This document shows positions 19,374-30,506 of a DNA stretch of 36,367 nt, piece by piece; the stretch's first letter is position 1; each line of letters begins with the position of its first letter. The notes under the pieces are model-generated. The model was not told the DNA's origin, did no database searches, and saw only the letters and a program-made list of their open reading frames with translations. Where the stretch lies: contig JBNGIQ010006054.1 of assembly GCA_049999765.1 (NCBI GenBank), positions 1-36,367 on the forward strand, given 5' to 3'. The position numbers were made by a program, and so were the translations under genes. This DNA comes from Phaeoceros laevis (lineage: Eukaryota; Anthocerotophyta; Anthocerotopsida; Notothyladales).

Positions 19374-22186
19374 CTAACGGGTGACCTGGGCACGTTAGAT
19401 CTGGGTGTTTCCTCGGGGGGGTCCCAAGACAAGTCTTAGCACCTGGTTCCACATCTTAGTCCTAGCTTTCAGAGCCCTGACATTGGACAGCAGATTCCCT
19501 TTGAATTCTGCATCCTGCATTACAGGCGACAAGGATAAGTATGAGCAGACCGAGATACAGGCTATACATTCAGTCAGCAATAAGTAGCCCAATACCTCCG
19601 TCAAAAGTTCGTCAAGGGCAGAGACGAGGGCCTCCTTCCTGTTAAGTATCCACCGCATATCCTCGTAGCCCAAAAAACCGAACTGTCGAAGTGAAGATGG
19701 TTTATCAATGTGTGTTTGAGAATGGTGCACTAAGGCTTGAAGAAAAGGCACATGCATGTAGAGCTTACCATGACAGTGTCCCAAAGACAAACGTTGGGAT
19801 CCAGCTCATACCTTTGCCCACCTCTGCAATTTGGCATAGCGTATTAGTGGCTGGAAGCCTGCCCAACCACACACGAGGCATTGCACTGTTGCAAGGCTAC
19901 ATACTAATCTACATAGCTCAGCTTTTGGACCTTGGCAATCGGAAGACATGGTCACCGAATACGCTTACTGAGGCTGATATACACCTCACAAAGTCTGCCT
20001 TCATGTTCTGAGCCTCGTCAGGACTCAGAAGCTGATTACTGCATGGAAGGACATAGCCGTGCTCAGTAAGCAAGACCTTGGTGCCCAGGGGCCATTTACA
20101 TGAGGACCATGTACCTTCTCATCTCATTATTGAGCCAGTTCTTCACAGGCACAAAAAAATTCTCTGTGCCTCCTCTTCTTAACGCAAAGAATCTCAACAC
20201 AAACTCGCGATCTCGCATCCTGCAGGTACCAGAATATTTATTGTTCAGAACTGACCCGGCCTGTACAAACGCTTTGATGCTAGCGCGAAAACTGTCCAAG
20301 ACCAAAATAGAGCTTCTTGACAACCGTCTCATTCTAATTGTAAGGTAGACGATGTGGGACAGGGACCTTTTATGCGGAATTTCTTGGCGGAAAGCTTTTA
20401 GCATCGCGGGATGCAGAACTAGTTCTTCCAGGAGATTATTGTATCTGCAAACAATACAACAAGCAGGCACTGAGAAGGAAAGGAGACATAAATGTAAAGA
20501 TACCTGCAAGCACATGAAACGATCGTACTTAAGAACCCTATAACCAGCCCCACCTGCCTTGGAATACACAGTTGCGCAACTCTTGCTCGTTGAGCTGAAA
20601 GCAAAAACGAAGAAACATACAACGAATCACCTCATTTCAGAGAGGCAAAACTCAACGACATGGGTCAGTTTGGTATTTTCGTGCCTCGAGAGGTTTCAGA
20701 TTCTTTGTAAGTGCACGACAGTGGAGCGAGGGAATAAAAGAAAGAAGAAATAGGAAACCTGAGTGGAACCCATGTTCAGCCTCTCAAACACCTACATGAA
20801 GCCACATAACAATTACAAACAATGATGTAACGTCCTGAGGAGGAATCAAAGAACAAGCTTCAGTGACTGACGGCACACCTCAAACACAACATCATCGTCA
20901 GAATGCCGTGAGATTGTGTGTACATTGAGAGCAAAGTCTTGCATGACCTGCATAGTGAGTGACGTGTCAACTGCTCATCTTCCGTGTTTCATCACAAGGA
21001 TGAACGTAAAACAAACTGCTGCATGTACCTCTCTCAGTGGTTCATCAAGACCTGAGTACTTTTTTCCATTGAGCTGCATGTATCAGACACACAATATGTC
21101 ATTTGTGCATGAGAAGGTTTCACCAGAGCACTATTGAAGAATGGAGGGGGCAAGAGCACTAGTCTAACCTTGTCAAGAACCTCGAGGCCAACCAGGGCAA
21201 AATCTGTGCCATCTGGAAACCTCTCAGTCTCCATAAAGCACCTGCACATCGTTACTGAAATTCATACATAATAGCACAGAATGCACAATAGGCCTGCAGA
21301 TAGAGAAACTACTGATCTACGTGCAGAAAGCATGAACTCTCTGCTCTAGCACCAAACCGCTCACCATATGCTTGTCAGCCTTTGCTTTCCATCGACAACC
21401 TCCAAATGACCTCTAGAACAGGACAGAAGTGATTAATTCAGATCAAACCTTCAAAAATTAACATCATACATCCAGGTGCACCGCGCATCTGCGCGCAGGA
21501 TAGTCGAAACGGATAAGATTCGTACTGGCTTTTCTCATGGAAGAACATTGTAGGAAGAGGTATGTTCAGCAAAACTGATTCAATAAGCTTGCTCGCAGTC
21601 CTCTTATCCCACACATAGTCCCGCTGCACACTCCAATCATGGCTTGGTTAAATGGCACCGCCTACTCAACTTCAAGCAGAAGTTGCCATTCATCGATTTC
21701 GAGGCAGACAGCACCTGGTAAGATGGCCGTAGGTCCAATCTCCCTCGACGGATCTTGTCCAATACCGAGCTGACTGTAAAATCTGTCCAACAGCAAATTG
21801 CAAGACCCAGGCCAAGTCATAGCTCGCAATAGCTCGCAATAGCATCAGTACCAGCACAAGGCAATTGTGGCCTCTCAATTTTATCCCATACCGGCTTTGC
21901 TAATTTGGAGGACCCTTTCTCCAGAAACCAGGCGATGCTCGACCATTTTGGGTGCAGCAGACTCTGAATCATACCCTTCCTCCACGTCGTCATCGTCCTC
22001 TCCTGCAGCTGAGATTGACACAATCTTCTTCCGCCTCCGTCTAAGACCTGGTGCCTCCCTATCCAACTCTTCCGTTTCCTGCTCCTCATCCACAAAAGAC
22101 GCTGATAGAGATCCTACCTCCTGCCTTTTCACACCAATCCTTCTGGCCGCCGGTTTTCCCCATTTGGTGCCACAAGGGCCGTCCAT
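19374..22186 (-). CDS. DUF262 (GmrSD/ParB-like N domain) protein
   Basis: Sixteen exons, minus strand: 21892-22186, 21715-21782, 21526-21623, 21365-21412, 21169-21241, 21029-21073, 20879-20947, 20759-20791, 20554-20594, 20367-20444, 20115-20219, 19931-20038, 19769-19823, 19596-19682, 19443-19514 and 19374-19385, about 428 residues. Residues 1-98 are basic then acidic (a putative nuclear-type leader with a GEDDDDVEEGYDSES stretch). The DUF262 domain follows: DFTVSSVLDKIRRGRLDLRP, YQRDYVWDKRTASKLIESVL, EVVDGKQRLTSIW (DGxQR core at about 161-165), LNGKKYSGLDEPLRE, VFERLNMGSTQLNEQELRNC, MRDREFVLRFFALR. In bacteria this fold occurs in the GmrS part of type IV restriction enzymes and in ParB-like NTPase/nucleases; the eukaryotic role is unknown. 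The 12-nt last exon (VTR-stop) and the exact ATG (22186, no in-frame stop upstream) are the uncertain ends. Confidence 0.85.
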
Positions 22187-22597
22187 ACAGCATTCCCGAA
22201 ACCTGGAGGTTGAAGGCGCGCAAGTAGTTGGAAGCCATCTGAGGTCCCCTGTCGAATGTGGAAATGCACTTCTCAGGCCCAATTCCACAAGGAACTGTGT
22301 AGTATTAGAATTCCGCAGTGGGAATTGACATGGACCAAGTGCTGGCATCGTTCCCTCACACAAAGGGGTGCATCTCGTCCAACGTCAGATCGTAGTCATG
22401 AATCGTGAAAGGCAACCAGCGGTGCCGAGATTGCTCTACGATTTTTGGACTGCACTCTGCTGAGTGGACGAGCGTTGAACGTTTGGAAGCAGCACGGGTG
22501 GACCCCACAGCAGGGTTTAAGCACCTAGGGCTTAGCAAGTCAAGAACGTTGCATCTACAAAATTTGGGAGCTGAAGGGAGTCCCCAACGACCAGAGG
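22187..22597. promoter_or_regulatory. short bidirectional promoter between DUF262 and BMS1
   Basis: Only 411 bp separate the two divergent start codons. AGGGTTT at 22512-22518 (AAACCCT on the other strand) is a partial telo-box, an element common near plant ribosome-biogenesis genes, so it may serve BMS1. Confidence 0.5.
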
Positions 22598-25500
22598 ATG
22601 GCGGTGGCCGGAGCGGGCCCTGGGGGTCACTCCCAAAAGCAGAAGCAGCACAGGGCTCCGAAGGCAGGGCCTGCTGCTGAGAAGAAATCTAAGACGGATA
22701 AGAAGAAGCGGGGATTATCTACGGCTAAGTCCAATCCGAAGGTATGGCAGAGTCCTGGGAGAACGTAGACGCTCGCATTGCTGTCCAGGAAGCAACTACA
22801 ATTTTAGCTATGATTAAAAGTTCGCGAAGAGATCATCTTAGTTTGCAGCTTCTTCAGCACTCTGTTTTCATTGTGGTCAGGCATTTACGTTCAATTCCGC
22901 GAAGAAAGCGAAGCGCTTACAGGCTCGAACTGCTGAGAAGGATCAGCGCAGGCTTCACGTGCCTATTGTGGACAGAACTTTAGGCGAGCCAGCTCCTTAC
23001 ATTATTGTTGTTCAAGGACCACCACAGGTAATGCTTGGAGCTAGTTATATTGTCTGGAGGAGTCGGTTCGCTAAAAAAACAACCTCTGGAGTTCTACTTT
23101 GTTCAGTATGATCATGTCTTGCTCATGGCGTATTTGTATACCATGGCTTCAGGTGGGGAAGACCTTGTTGATACAGTCTCTCATCAAGCACTACACGAAG
23201 CACAATCTTTCAGATGTGCGAGGCCCTATAACAGTAATTTCAGGTTGTTTTTTCGGAAGTATTTCATGATGTCGGTTGCAGTTGTGTTTTTGTGATGTCA
23301 TGGACTCGCGTAACTATTGCACATTGCCCCTTCTCTTAACATATTTTTATGTCTTAATCCCAGGGAAAACTAGGCGCCTCCAGTTTGTGGAATGTGCGAA
23401 TGACGTCAATGCAATGGTTGATGCTGCCAAGTTTGCAGATTTGGTGCTTCTCTTAGTGGATGGTAGTTATGGTTTCGAAATGGTACGACTGAGTGAATTT
23501 CACATTCGGGTGTATGGATATGAATGTCTGCTGACTATGCAGACGTTTTTGTGGCCCTTGGAAAGGTGCTGATATTAAGAGTGTGGTTTGACAGGAAACT
23601 TTTGAGTTCCTGAACATTCTGCAAGTTCATGGATTTCCTAAAGTGATGGGAGTCCTGACTCATTTAGACCAGTTTAAGGATGCAAAGCGCCTGCGCAAGA
23701 CAAAGAAGCTGCTGAAGAATCGGTTCTGGACAGAGATTTATGATGGTGCCAAACTCTTCTATCTGTCTGGGCTTATCTATGGAAAGTAAGGAGTGTGCTT
23801 GTAAGAGTGTTAATAGTCTTCTTTTAGGCTGCATTGCCATCTATTATTTGGCTTGTCTGGGTTCAGGCATTTTCAGACACTTCTTATCTCAGATGTTTTC
23901 CCTTTTGTGTACTCGGCAGATATCCGAAGAGAGAAGTCTTGAACTTAGCACGGTTTATCTCAGTGACCAAGTTCAGGCCTCTTACATGGCGAGTTAGCCA
24001 TCCATACATTCTTGCAGATCGGTTTGAGGATGTCACTCCCCCTGACAGGATTCATGCAGATCCACTGTGTGATCGCAGTGTTACTCTCTATGGATACCTC
24101 AGAGGAAGCAATCTGAAACAAGGCATGAAAGTGAGCATTCTTTCCTATTGGATCAGATGCCATTGTAGCAAGCGATCAAGTTGTGGATTATTGTTTCGTT
24201 TGTATGGTCAGCCAACAACGCAAGTTCTAGCCTACTACTGGAGAACGTTCACCAAGACTAATCTCACGTTTTCCTTGTGCAGGTACACATCGCTGGTGTG
24301 GGGGATTGTAAGCTTTCGGGGATTGCTGCTCTACCTGACCCATGCCCCCTCCCGTCTGCTACCAAAAAGCGCGGGCTGAGAGAGAAAGAAAAGCTTCTTT
24401 ATGCACCCATGTCTGATGTCGGAGAGATGCTTTATGACAAGGATGCTGTGTACATAAACATTCATGATCATCAAGTACAGTTTTCAAAACCAGCTGGTGG
24501 AAATGAGGAGGATACTGTTCATATTGGTGTAGTTTCACTACTCTCTGTTCTCCCATGCAGACATGAATTTCAGTTACAGATGCCTTGCAATAGTTAGTGC
24601 TTTGAGAGTATAATAATTAATTTCTCACCAATTTGATGTGACTTTGCAGGGAGCAGCACAGATGTTGGAGAAACAATGGTCAGGAATTTGCAAGCAACAA
24701 AGTATTCCCTGGATGAAAAGCTTGGTTCAAGCTTCATTCAGCTCTTCAAGGGCGCAGCCCCCTTTCAGGGGATGGATGCAGAGGAAGACCATCTGCAAAG
24801 TGAGGAACACAGTGAAAAGGCAGATGAAATGGAGGAATGTGGTGAGGAATCGGATGATTTGGGGCATGATGTTGAAGGAGGCAAATCGTCATTGGAACTG
24901 TTGAGAAATGGGAGTAATGCGTCGTTGACAGTCTCGCAAAGTGGGAAGCAATCAAGTGATAAAAGCAGCTCACCTCAGCAATCAAGTGATGATTCTGAAA
25001 GTGATTCTGATGCGAGTGAGGTGGGACGTCTTATCAAGGTCAGCGGCTCTGCAAAAGTTAATCAAGCTGGAAGAAACGAGGTGAGTAAGGAAGCAAGATC
25101 AGTGATGGAAGGTAGTGGTCCTACAGAAGTGAGGGAGTTTGTCGATGGGAGGATGAGGAGACGAGCTATTTTCATGGACAGTGATAGTGGACAGAAAGAT
25201 GAAATTGATGAGGAAGGAGATGATGACTCAAGTGAAGAGAATGAGGTGGGTTGTAGCACCTACCTTGTGCTTGTATCTGGTCTTGAAGATCACAACAGTA
25301 GCAAGCTGTGAAACTTGAAAAAAAAAAACTTACCGTTGATGAAGCTGACAATCAGGTCGTAACATTGCCTAACAGCTATTGCCTGTGTTCAGGAGTACGA
25401 CATCGGCACTGACAGTGAAGATGAAATTGAGAATGGTATACAGATAAAGCCAGGTTTTCCTGGTCTGGTCAATGGGAATGGCAATGGGGAAGTTGCTAGT

Positions 25501-28500
25501 GTGGACGTCGATATCGATCCAGTGACAGAACCAACTAGAGAGGATCTAGAGAAAGCAGAGGTCCATATGCACGACATTGACAGAGAAAATGGAACCGGTA
25601 TTTGGCCCTTTTGTGATGCTCCAGTATGTTTTTTCCTGTCGCCTGATGTGCATTTCCACTACATAAGCCTTCGGAGCTGATGGTGCATTCGCATGTGTAG
25701 ATGAGGTGCGAGACCTGGGAGCTGCAGCAAGATGGAAAGAGGGTTTACTGTCTCGTGCAGCAGCAGCAGCTGAGAACAAAGTTAATTTGATGAAGGTTGT
25801 GTATGGGCAACAGAGAGCAGTACCCCTGTCAACTGAAGGGAAGCAATTTCGTGTAGAATCTGACGATAGTGAGGAGGAAGAACTTTTCAGGCTAAGAAAG
25901 ACTTCACACCAGGTACATTTCTGGTCCTCGAGGCATAGGCTTGTTGATCCAGATTTTTGCTCATTGTTGTGGAGTTACTCTCTTTGTTCATAATTTGTTT
26001 CTGGTGGGCTTGTAGCATGCACAGACAAGTGCAGCAGACCTTCAAGATGCAGATGCAGAAGACTGTTCCAAGCTGCATTTAGAGTCCTTAGATGTATCTG
26101 CCCGGTCAGATCTTGAGATGATTGAGTCACTCAGGAACAGATTTGTTACTGGAGATTGGTCTAAGTATGAAAAGCGCCAGCGGGGGGAGGTGGATGAGGA
26201 TGATGCTGATGATGGTGATGACGGTGCAAATGATGATGAAGATGAGGTCTATGGTGATTTTGAAGATCTAGAGACAGGAGAGCAGTATGCTGGTGGCAAT
26301 GGCACATTGGAATTGGACTCCGACCCCGCCCCTAATTCACAGGCAGCGCATGAAGAGCAGGAAAGGAGACTAAAAAAACTCGCGCTCCGGGCAAAGTTTG
26401 ATCATCAATATCCTTGAAAATAGGAATACTCAGCTAGGTTTCTTTTGTACTTATTCTTCCTGCACATGAAAGTGGAGTATTTTGTGGAACACGAGCTGTT
26501 TGCTTAACGTTTTCCACATATGATGGCTCCGATCTCCTGGACGAAGGTGAGAAGCGTGCAGACAAGAAAAAAAAGTTTCATGGTGACCAAAGTGAAGAGA
26601 AGAATGAGAAGGACTACTTTGATCAGGTTTGTCATTTTGGGTTCCGTCACATGTTCTTACAATGAAGGTCGAGCAGATAAGCACTGGTCCATGCACAACT
26701 TAGGATTGTTGGAGATTTTGAACTCTAACTTGGCATCCTTTTTGCAGGTGAAGGACGAGATTGAGCTGAGAAAGCAAAGAAATATTGCTGAGCTAGCTGA
26801 GATAGATGAGGTTACTAGGTTGGAAATGGAAGGATTCAGAGGAGGCACTTACCTTCGTTTGGAACTACACGGAATGCCTTGCGAAATGGTTCAGCACTTT
26901 GATCCTCGCCATCCCCTTCTTGTTGGTGGAATTCCAACTGCAGAAGAAGGTGTTGGGTACATGCAGGTAGTCTTGAGGCTTTGCTAGGTGTTCACATGAG
27001 CTTTGAAAGTGTGATTGTTTGGTGACAGTATGTTGATGGCACAGGTACGACTGAAAAGACATCGATGGCACAGAAAAGTATTGAAGAACCGGGATCCAAT
27101 AATTGTGTCAGTAGGTTGGAGGCGGTATCAGACACTGCCGATTTACTCGATTGAAGATAGAAATGGACGACATCGGATGCTCAAATATACTCCTGAACAC
27201 ATGCACTGCCTTGCAACATTTTGGGGTCCTTTAGCTCCACCTAATGCTGGCCTGGTTGCTTTTCAGAATCTTTCAAATGCACAGGTAGGTGGATGTGTTT
27301 GGTTGAGGAAATTGCTGCTGACAGCCGTCAAATTGGTGTAAACTAATTTCAGGTTGAGACAAGCCAAGACAGAACGTACTAAAGTTGTGCACGTGGTTTG
27401 TGGTTTGGCGACGCAGGCATCATTCCGTATCACTGCGACAGGGGTAGTGTTGGAGTTGGATCAGTCAGTCCAAGTTGTTAAGAAGCTAAAGCTAGTTGGG
27501 TATCCTTCCAAGATATACAAAAAAACAGCCTTCATCAAGGACATGTTCACATCGGCATTAGAGGTTGCTCGTTTTGAAGGAGCGGCACTCAGAACAGTTA
27601 GTGGAATTCGAGGTCAACTGAAGAAGGTGAGAAAGTAACTCGACATGATGTTCTCCCAGCTCCGCTCACTCAGCAGTTTTGCATGTTGACGTCTATCGTC
27701 TGGCTGTTGATGTTGTGAGTCTCGGGCTTTGATGTGCTCAGGCGGTGAACAGTGTGGACAAGACACCCGTCAAAGAAGGCACCGTGAGGTGTACGTTTGA
27801 GGATAAAATCCTGATGAGTGACATTGTGTTTTTGCGGGCGTGGACACGTGTAGATATACCGAAGTTCTTCAATCCTGTGACATCTCTACTTCAGTCAGGC
27901 GACCATGTATGGAAGGGTATGAAGACAGTTGCAGAAATCCGAAGAGAGCAGGGGCTTTCTATCCCTGTGAGCAAGGATTCACTCTACAAGGTATGGGCAG
28001 CAGTTGCGTTAGAATCTCCTCGTGCTTAGTTTGCTCGAAACGTTTTGTTCACGTAGCACACATCTGATGGATTGATCAACTGCTGCAGCCAATCGAAAGG
28101 GAGGCAAGACACTTCAACAAGTTGAAGATCCCCAGGACATTGCAAGCGGCTCTCCCTTTCGCTAGCAAGCCCAAAAACTTACAAAAGAGAACCAAGCCCA
28201 CCCTTGAGAACAAACGTGCTGTCGTGCTGGAGCCACATGAGCGGAAGGTTTTTACACTGGTTCAACAGCTGAATACGATCAGGAATGAGAAGGTAATTTG
28301 TAGTTCAGTTCGGAAGAGAAAAGGACAAGGTCAACCTTTCGTGGGAGAGGCTTCTTGGGCAGCCACTAATTGTGGTTGCCGATCCTGTGCAGGCTAAAAA
28401 GAGGAAGCTCCAGCAGGAAGGCCGAAGAAAAGCTCATGAGCAGAAGATTGCTCAACTGGAAGAGCAGAGCAGGAAGAGGCGTAGGGAAGAGATCAGAGAT

Positions 28501-28545
28501 CGTTTCCGGGGGGAAGCCAGACAGCAGAAGAAAGCCCGCTCGTAG
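22598..28545 (+). CDS. BMS1: ribosome biogenesis GTPase BMS1
   Basis: Eighteen exons: 22598-22741, 22881-23027, 23153-23243, 23364-23482, 23595-23785, 23920-24130, 24283-24526, 24650-25245, 25393-25597, 25701-25912, 26016-26407, 26518-26626, 26748-26966, 27045-27284, 27417-27626, 27742-27990, 28089-28292 and 28393-28545. They sum to 3936 nt (1311 residues). A basic N tail leads to the GTPase domain: P-loop GPPQVGKT (about 94-101), then [15 protein letters not shown] and [28 protein letters not shown] and the beta-barrel domain follow. Exons 8-11 encode an acidic, Ser-rich low-complexity middle. The conserved C part has [100 protein letters not shown] and a Lys/Arg/Glu helix at the end. Bms1 acts with Rcl1 in the nucleolar SSU processome on 18S rRNA. 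The exon 11/12 border is a U12-type AT-AC intron; the start of exon 11 could instead be 26025. Confidence 0.96.
26408..26517 (+). other. U12-type AT-AC intron in BMS1
   Basis: The reading frame joins only if the intron begins ATATCCTT and ends CCAC. The 5' end is the U12 AT-AC donor consensus. TTGCTTAAC at 26500-26508 is a good U12 branch site, with its branch A 10 nt before the AC end. Joining gives [17 protein letters not shown], the conserved BMS1 sequence. There is no GT donor that does so. Because ATAT occurs at both borders, a 4-nt slide is formally equivalent, but only AT-AC matches a known intron class. Confidence 0.88.
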
Positions 28546-28755
28546 CTCTTCTGTAGGTGGTCATAGTGCCGAGACTCGAGTTGTAACATACACCGGGAAA
28601 AAGTTTTGTTCAAATTCCGAAGCTCCTGAACAATCAGCAGACTTGTGCGAAACGCACAACTGAAACTTCCGGTTTATGGGGAAGAAACCAAATTTTTTGA
28701 ATCAATAATGGCAATGGCCCCGGTCTGGAAATCCTACGTCGTTCGTTCATCACAT

Positions 28756-29601
28756 CTAGAATGGCTTGTCACCGAGCACAGTAGCCCTGTGCATCACCCT
28801 GCGGTGAGGCATGTAGTCTTTGACCGCGAAGTGCTGGGTAGCACGATTGTCCCAGAAGGCGACGTCGCCCACCTGCCATCGCCAGCGCACCGTGAACTGG
28901 GGCTGCACAATGTGAGCCGCCAGAAACGCCAGCAACGTTTGGCTCTCGCGCTCGCTGAGCCCCAAGATGCGCGTGGTGACGCCCTCGCTGACGAAGATGC
29001 CTTTCCTCCCGGAAACCGGATGCGTCCGAATCACCGGATGCGTCACGGCCGCGTACCGCTTCCTGCCGGTCTCCCAGCGCTCCACCGGATCGCCGCCATC
29101 GCGCCACTGCACGGGCCCCGGGAAGCTCTTGCCGTAGTCGTGCTCAGCGTGCAGCTTGAGCAGCAGCTCCTGCACCGGCGGCGACAGCGCGTCGTAGGCG
29201 GCGGTGGAGCTGGACCAGAGCGTGTCCCCACCCGCCCCCGCCGGCGGCAGCTGCTTGGCCACCAGGATGGTCCCCAGCGGCGGCGTCTCCATCCAGGTGC
29301 CGTCGGTGTGCCAGTTGTCGGTGTCGGGCGGGTACTCGCCGTCGGCGTCCAGCACGGTGATCCCCGGCAGGCCCTCCGAGTTGGGGTAGAAGGGGTGCAC
29401 CAGCAGCTCTCCGAAGCGCGCCGCGAACGCCTGCTGCTGCTCCGGCGTCAGCTCCTGCTTCCGGAAAAAGAGCACCTGGTGCTTCACCAGCGCCTCCGTG
29501 ATGGCGGCCACCTCCTCGTCCGACACCGGCCCCTCCAGCGTCACCCTCTCCACCTCCGCGCCGATGGCCGGCGACAGCGGCGTCACCCGGATGCTCGCCA
29601 T
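28756..29601 (-). CDS. TauD/TfdA-type Fe(II)/2-oxoglutarate dioxygenase, intronless, bacterial-like
   Basis: Single exon, 281 residues from the ATG at 29599-29601, the size of bacterial TauD (283 in E. coli). The iron facial triad is clear: NWHTDGTW gives His98 and Asp100, RATQHFAVKDY gives His257. Arg272 in MHRATVLGD is placed as the 2-oxoglutarate-binding Arg. These positions nearly coincide with E. coli TauD (H99, D101, H255, R270). Other family blocks are VLFFRKQELTPEQQQAFAAR, GGDTLWSSSTAAYDAL and GDVAFWDNRATQH. The enzyme should hydroxylate a small substrate (taurine, another sulfonate or a 2,4-D-like acid) using 2-oxoglutarate and O2; the substrate is not decided. The gene is strongly GC-rich and has no intron, unlike all conserved neighbours, which points to transfer from bacteria. 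The frame extends upstream to 29709 through a TCGATG repeat, so a longer N terminus is possible but unlikely. Confidence 0.93.
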   Translation of the reverse strand: MASIRVTPLSPAIGAEVERVTLEGPVSDEEVAAITEALVKHQVLFFRKQELTPEQQQAFAARFGELLVHPFYPNSEGLPGITVLDADGEYPPDTDNWHTDGTWMETPPLGTILVAKQLPPAGAGGDTLWSSSTAAYDALSPPVQELLLKLHAEHDYGKSFPGPVQWRDGGDPVERWETGRKRYAAVTHPVIRTHPVSGRKGIFVSEGVTTRILGLSERESQTLLAFLAAHIVQPQFTVRWRWQVGDVAFWDNRATQHFAVKDYMPHRRVMHRATVLGDKPF

Positions 29602-29633
29602 GGATATCGATGTCGATGTCGATGTCGATGCAA
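29600..29633. repeat. short hexamer repeat at the TauD start
   Basis: GATGTC-type hexamers (GATATCGATGTCGATGTC... on the plus strand) repeat about four times right next to the TauD start codon. Read in frame on the minus strand they would encode Ser-Thr repeats, so this looks like simple-sequence expansion in the leader. Confidence 0.7.
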
Positions 29634-30135
29634 GCGATAGAACGATCGATCGGGAACGAGGACTAGCTAAGTACTGCGGGCCTGTGTGTTTCCCAATCCA
29701 CCGGTGCAAGCTTGTGATGAATGGAAGGTGCTGCGGCTAGCTTGGGATAGATAGCTGCGTTTTAAGGAGGAGGAGGTGGGGGAGGAGGAAGGTGCCTTTT
29801 CGGTGCCTACCGCCTGCAATGCAGAACGGACTGAGGCCGCAGGCGTGCGACAACGATAGATTGACTGTCAGTGAGCAGGTCGATCAATCACTCCTAATAG
29901 GAGTGGAACTCGTCGATAGTGAGATTCATCTGTTTGACTGCGCCTGCATGTTCCTGTCTGCTTTACCAATTCGTCTAATTTACAGCTCTAGACAGCTGTC
30001 GACGTGTACGTACAGCTCCTAGGGAGGCGCTTTCTTGAACGCGCCTTCCTCCAACGTAAGCGAGTACACTGCAGCTGGTACTGGTGTGGGACGTCGGAAG
30101 ATTTGTGGAAAGTCTGCAGGAGTTCTTCAATTCAG

Positions 30136-30331
30136 ATGGAGGGTGCACAAATAACGTGTGCACGTGTCTGGATCCAGAGAGGGAGGACTCCCTCTAGGTG
30201 AGATGTCGACGCCGGGAGACGTTTTCAAACTGGACTAATTTTGAAAAAATCGCGGGGATGGAGGGTGCACAAATAACGTGTGTGCACGTGTCTAGATCCA
30301 GAGAGGGAGGACTCCCTCTAGGTGAGATGTC
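30136..30331 (+). repeat. 72/74-bp direct duplication with an internal hairpin
   Basis: Blocks 30136-30207 and 30258-30331 both read ATGGAGGGTGCACAAATAAC, then a CACGTG-containing core, then AGAGGGAG-GA-CTCCCTCT and AGGTGAGATGTC. They differ by a 2-bp insertion (GTGTGTGC against GTGTGC) and one substitution (CTAGAT against CTGGAT), so the duplication is recent. AGAGGGAG and CTCCCTCT form a perfect 8-bp stem with a 2-nt loop in both copies. Confidence 0.85.
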
Positions 30332-30506
30332 TGAGCCAAAGGATCCAGGCGGTCGGCCTAAGAAGGGTAACGTGTCGCGGGAGACGCTGCGGAAGGAGGT
30401 CGAGAAGGATCTCAGCTGTTGCAGGAACACACTCTCCTTCTGCACGGGTAAAAGCCGAAACCAGGCGTTGAGGTTCTTGCACCTACCTACCTTTGAGAGT
30501 TGCACA

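Noticed and set aside
22187-22363. Upstream extension of the DUF262 frame to 22363
   Set aside because: The frame is open, but the residues look noncoding and would occupy nearly half of the 411-bp divergent promoter. The ATG at 22186 is the simpler start.
28645-29640. 331-codon plus-strand open frame
   Set aside because: It is exactly antisense to the TauD gene and owes its length to the high GC and codon bias of that gene. The minus-strand frame carries all catalytic residues.
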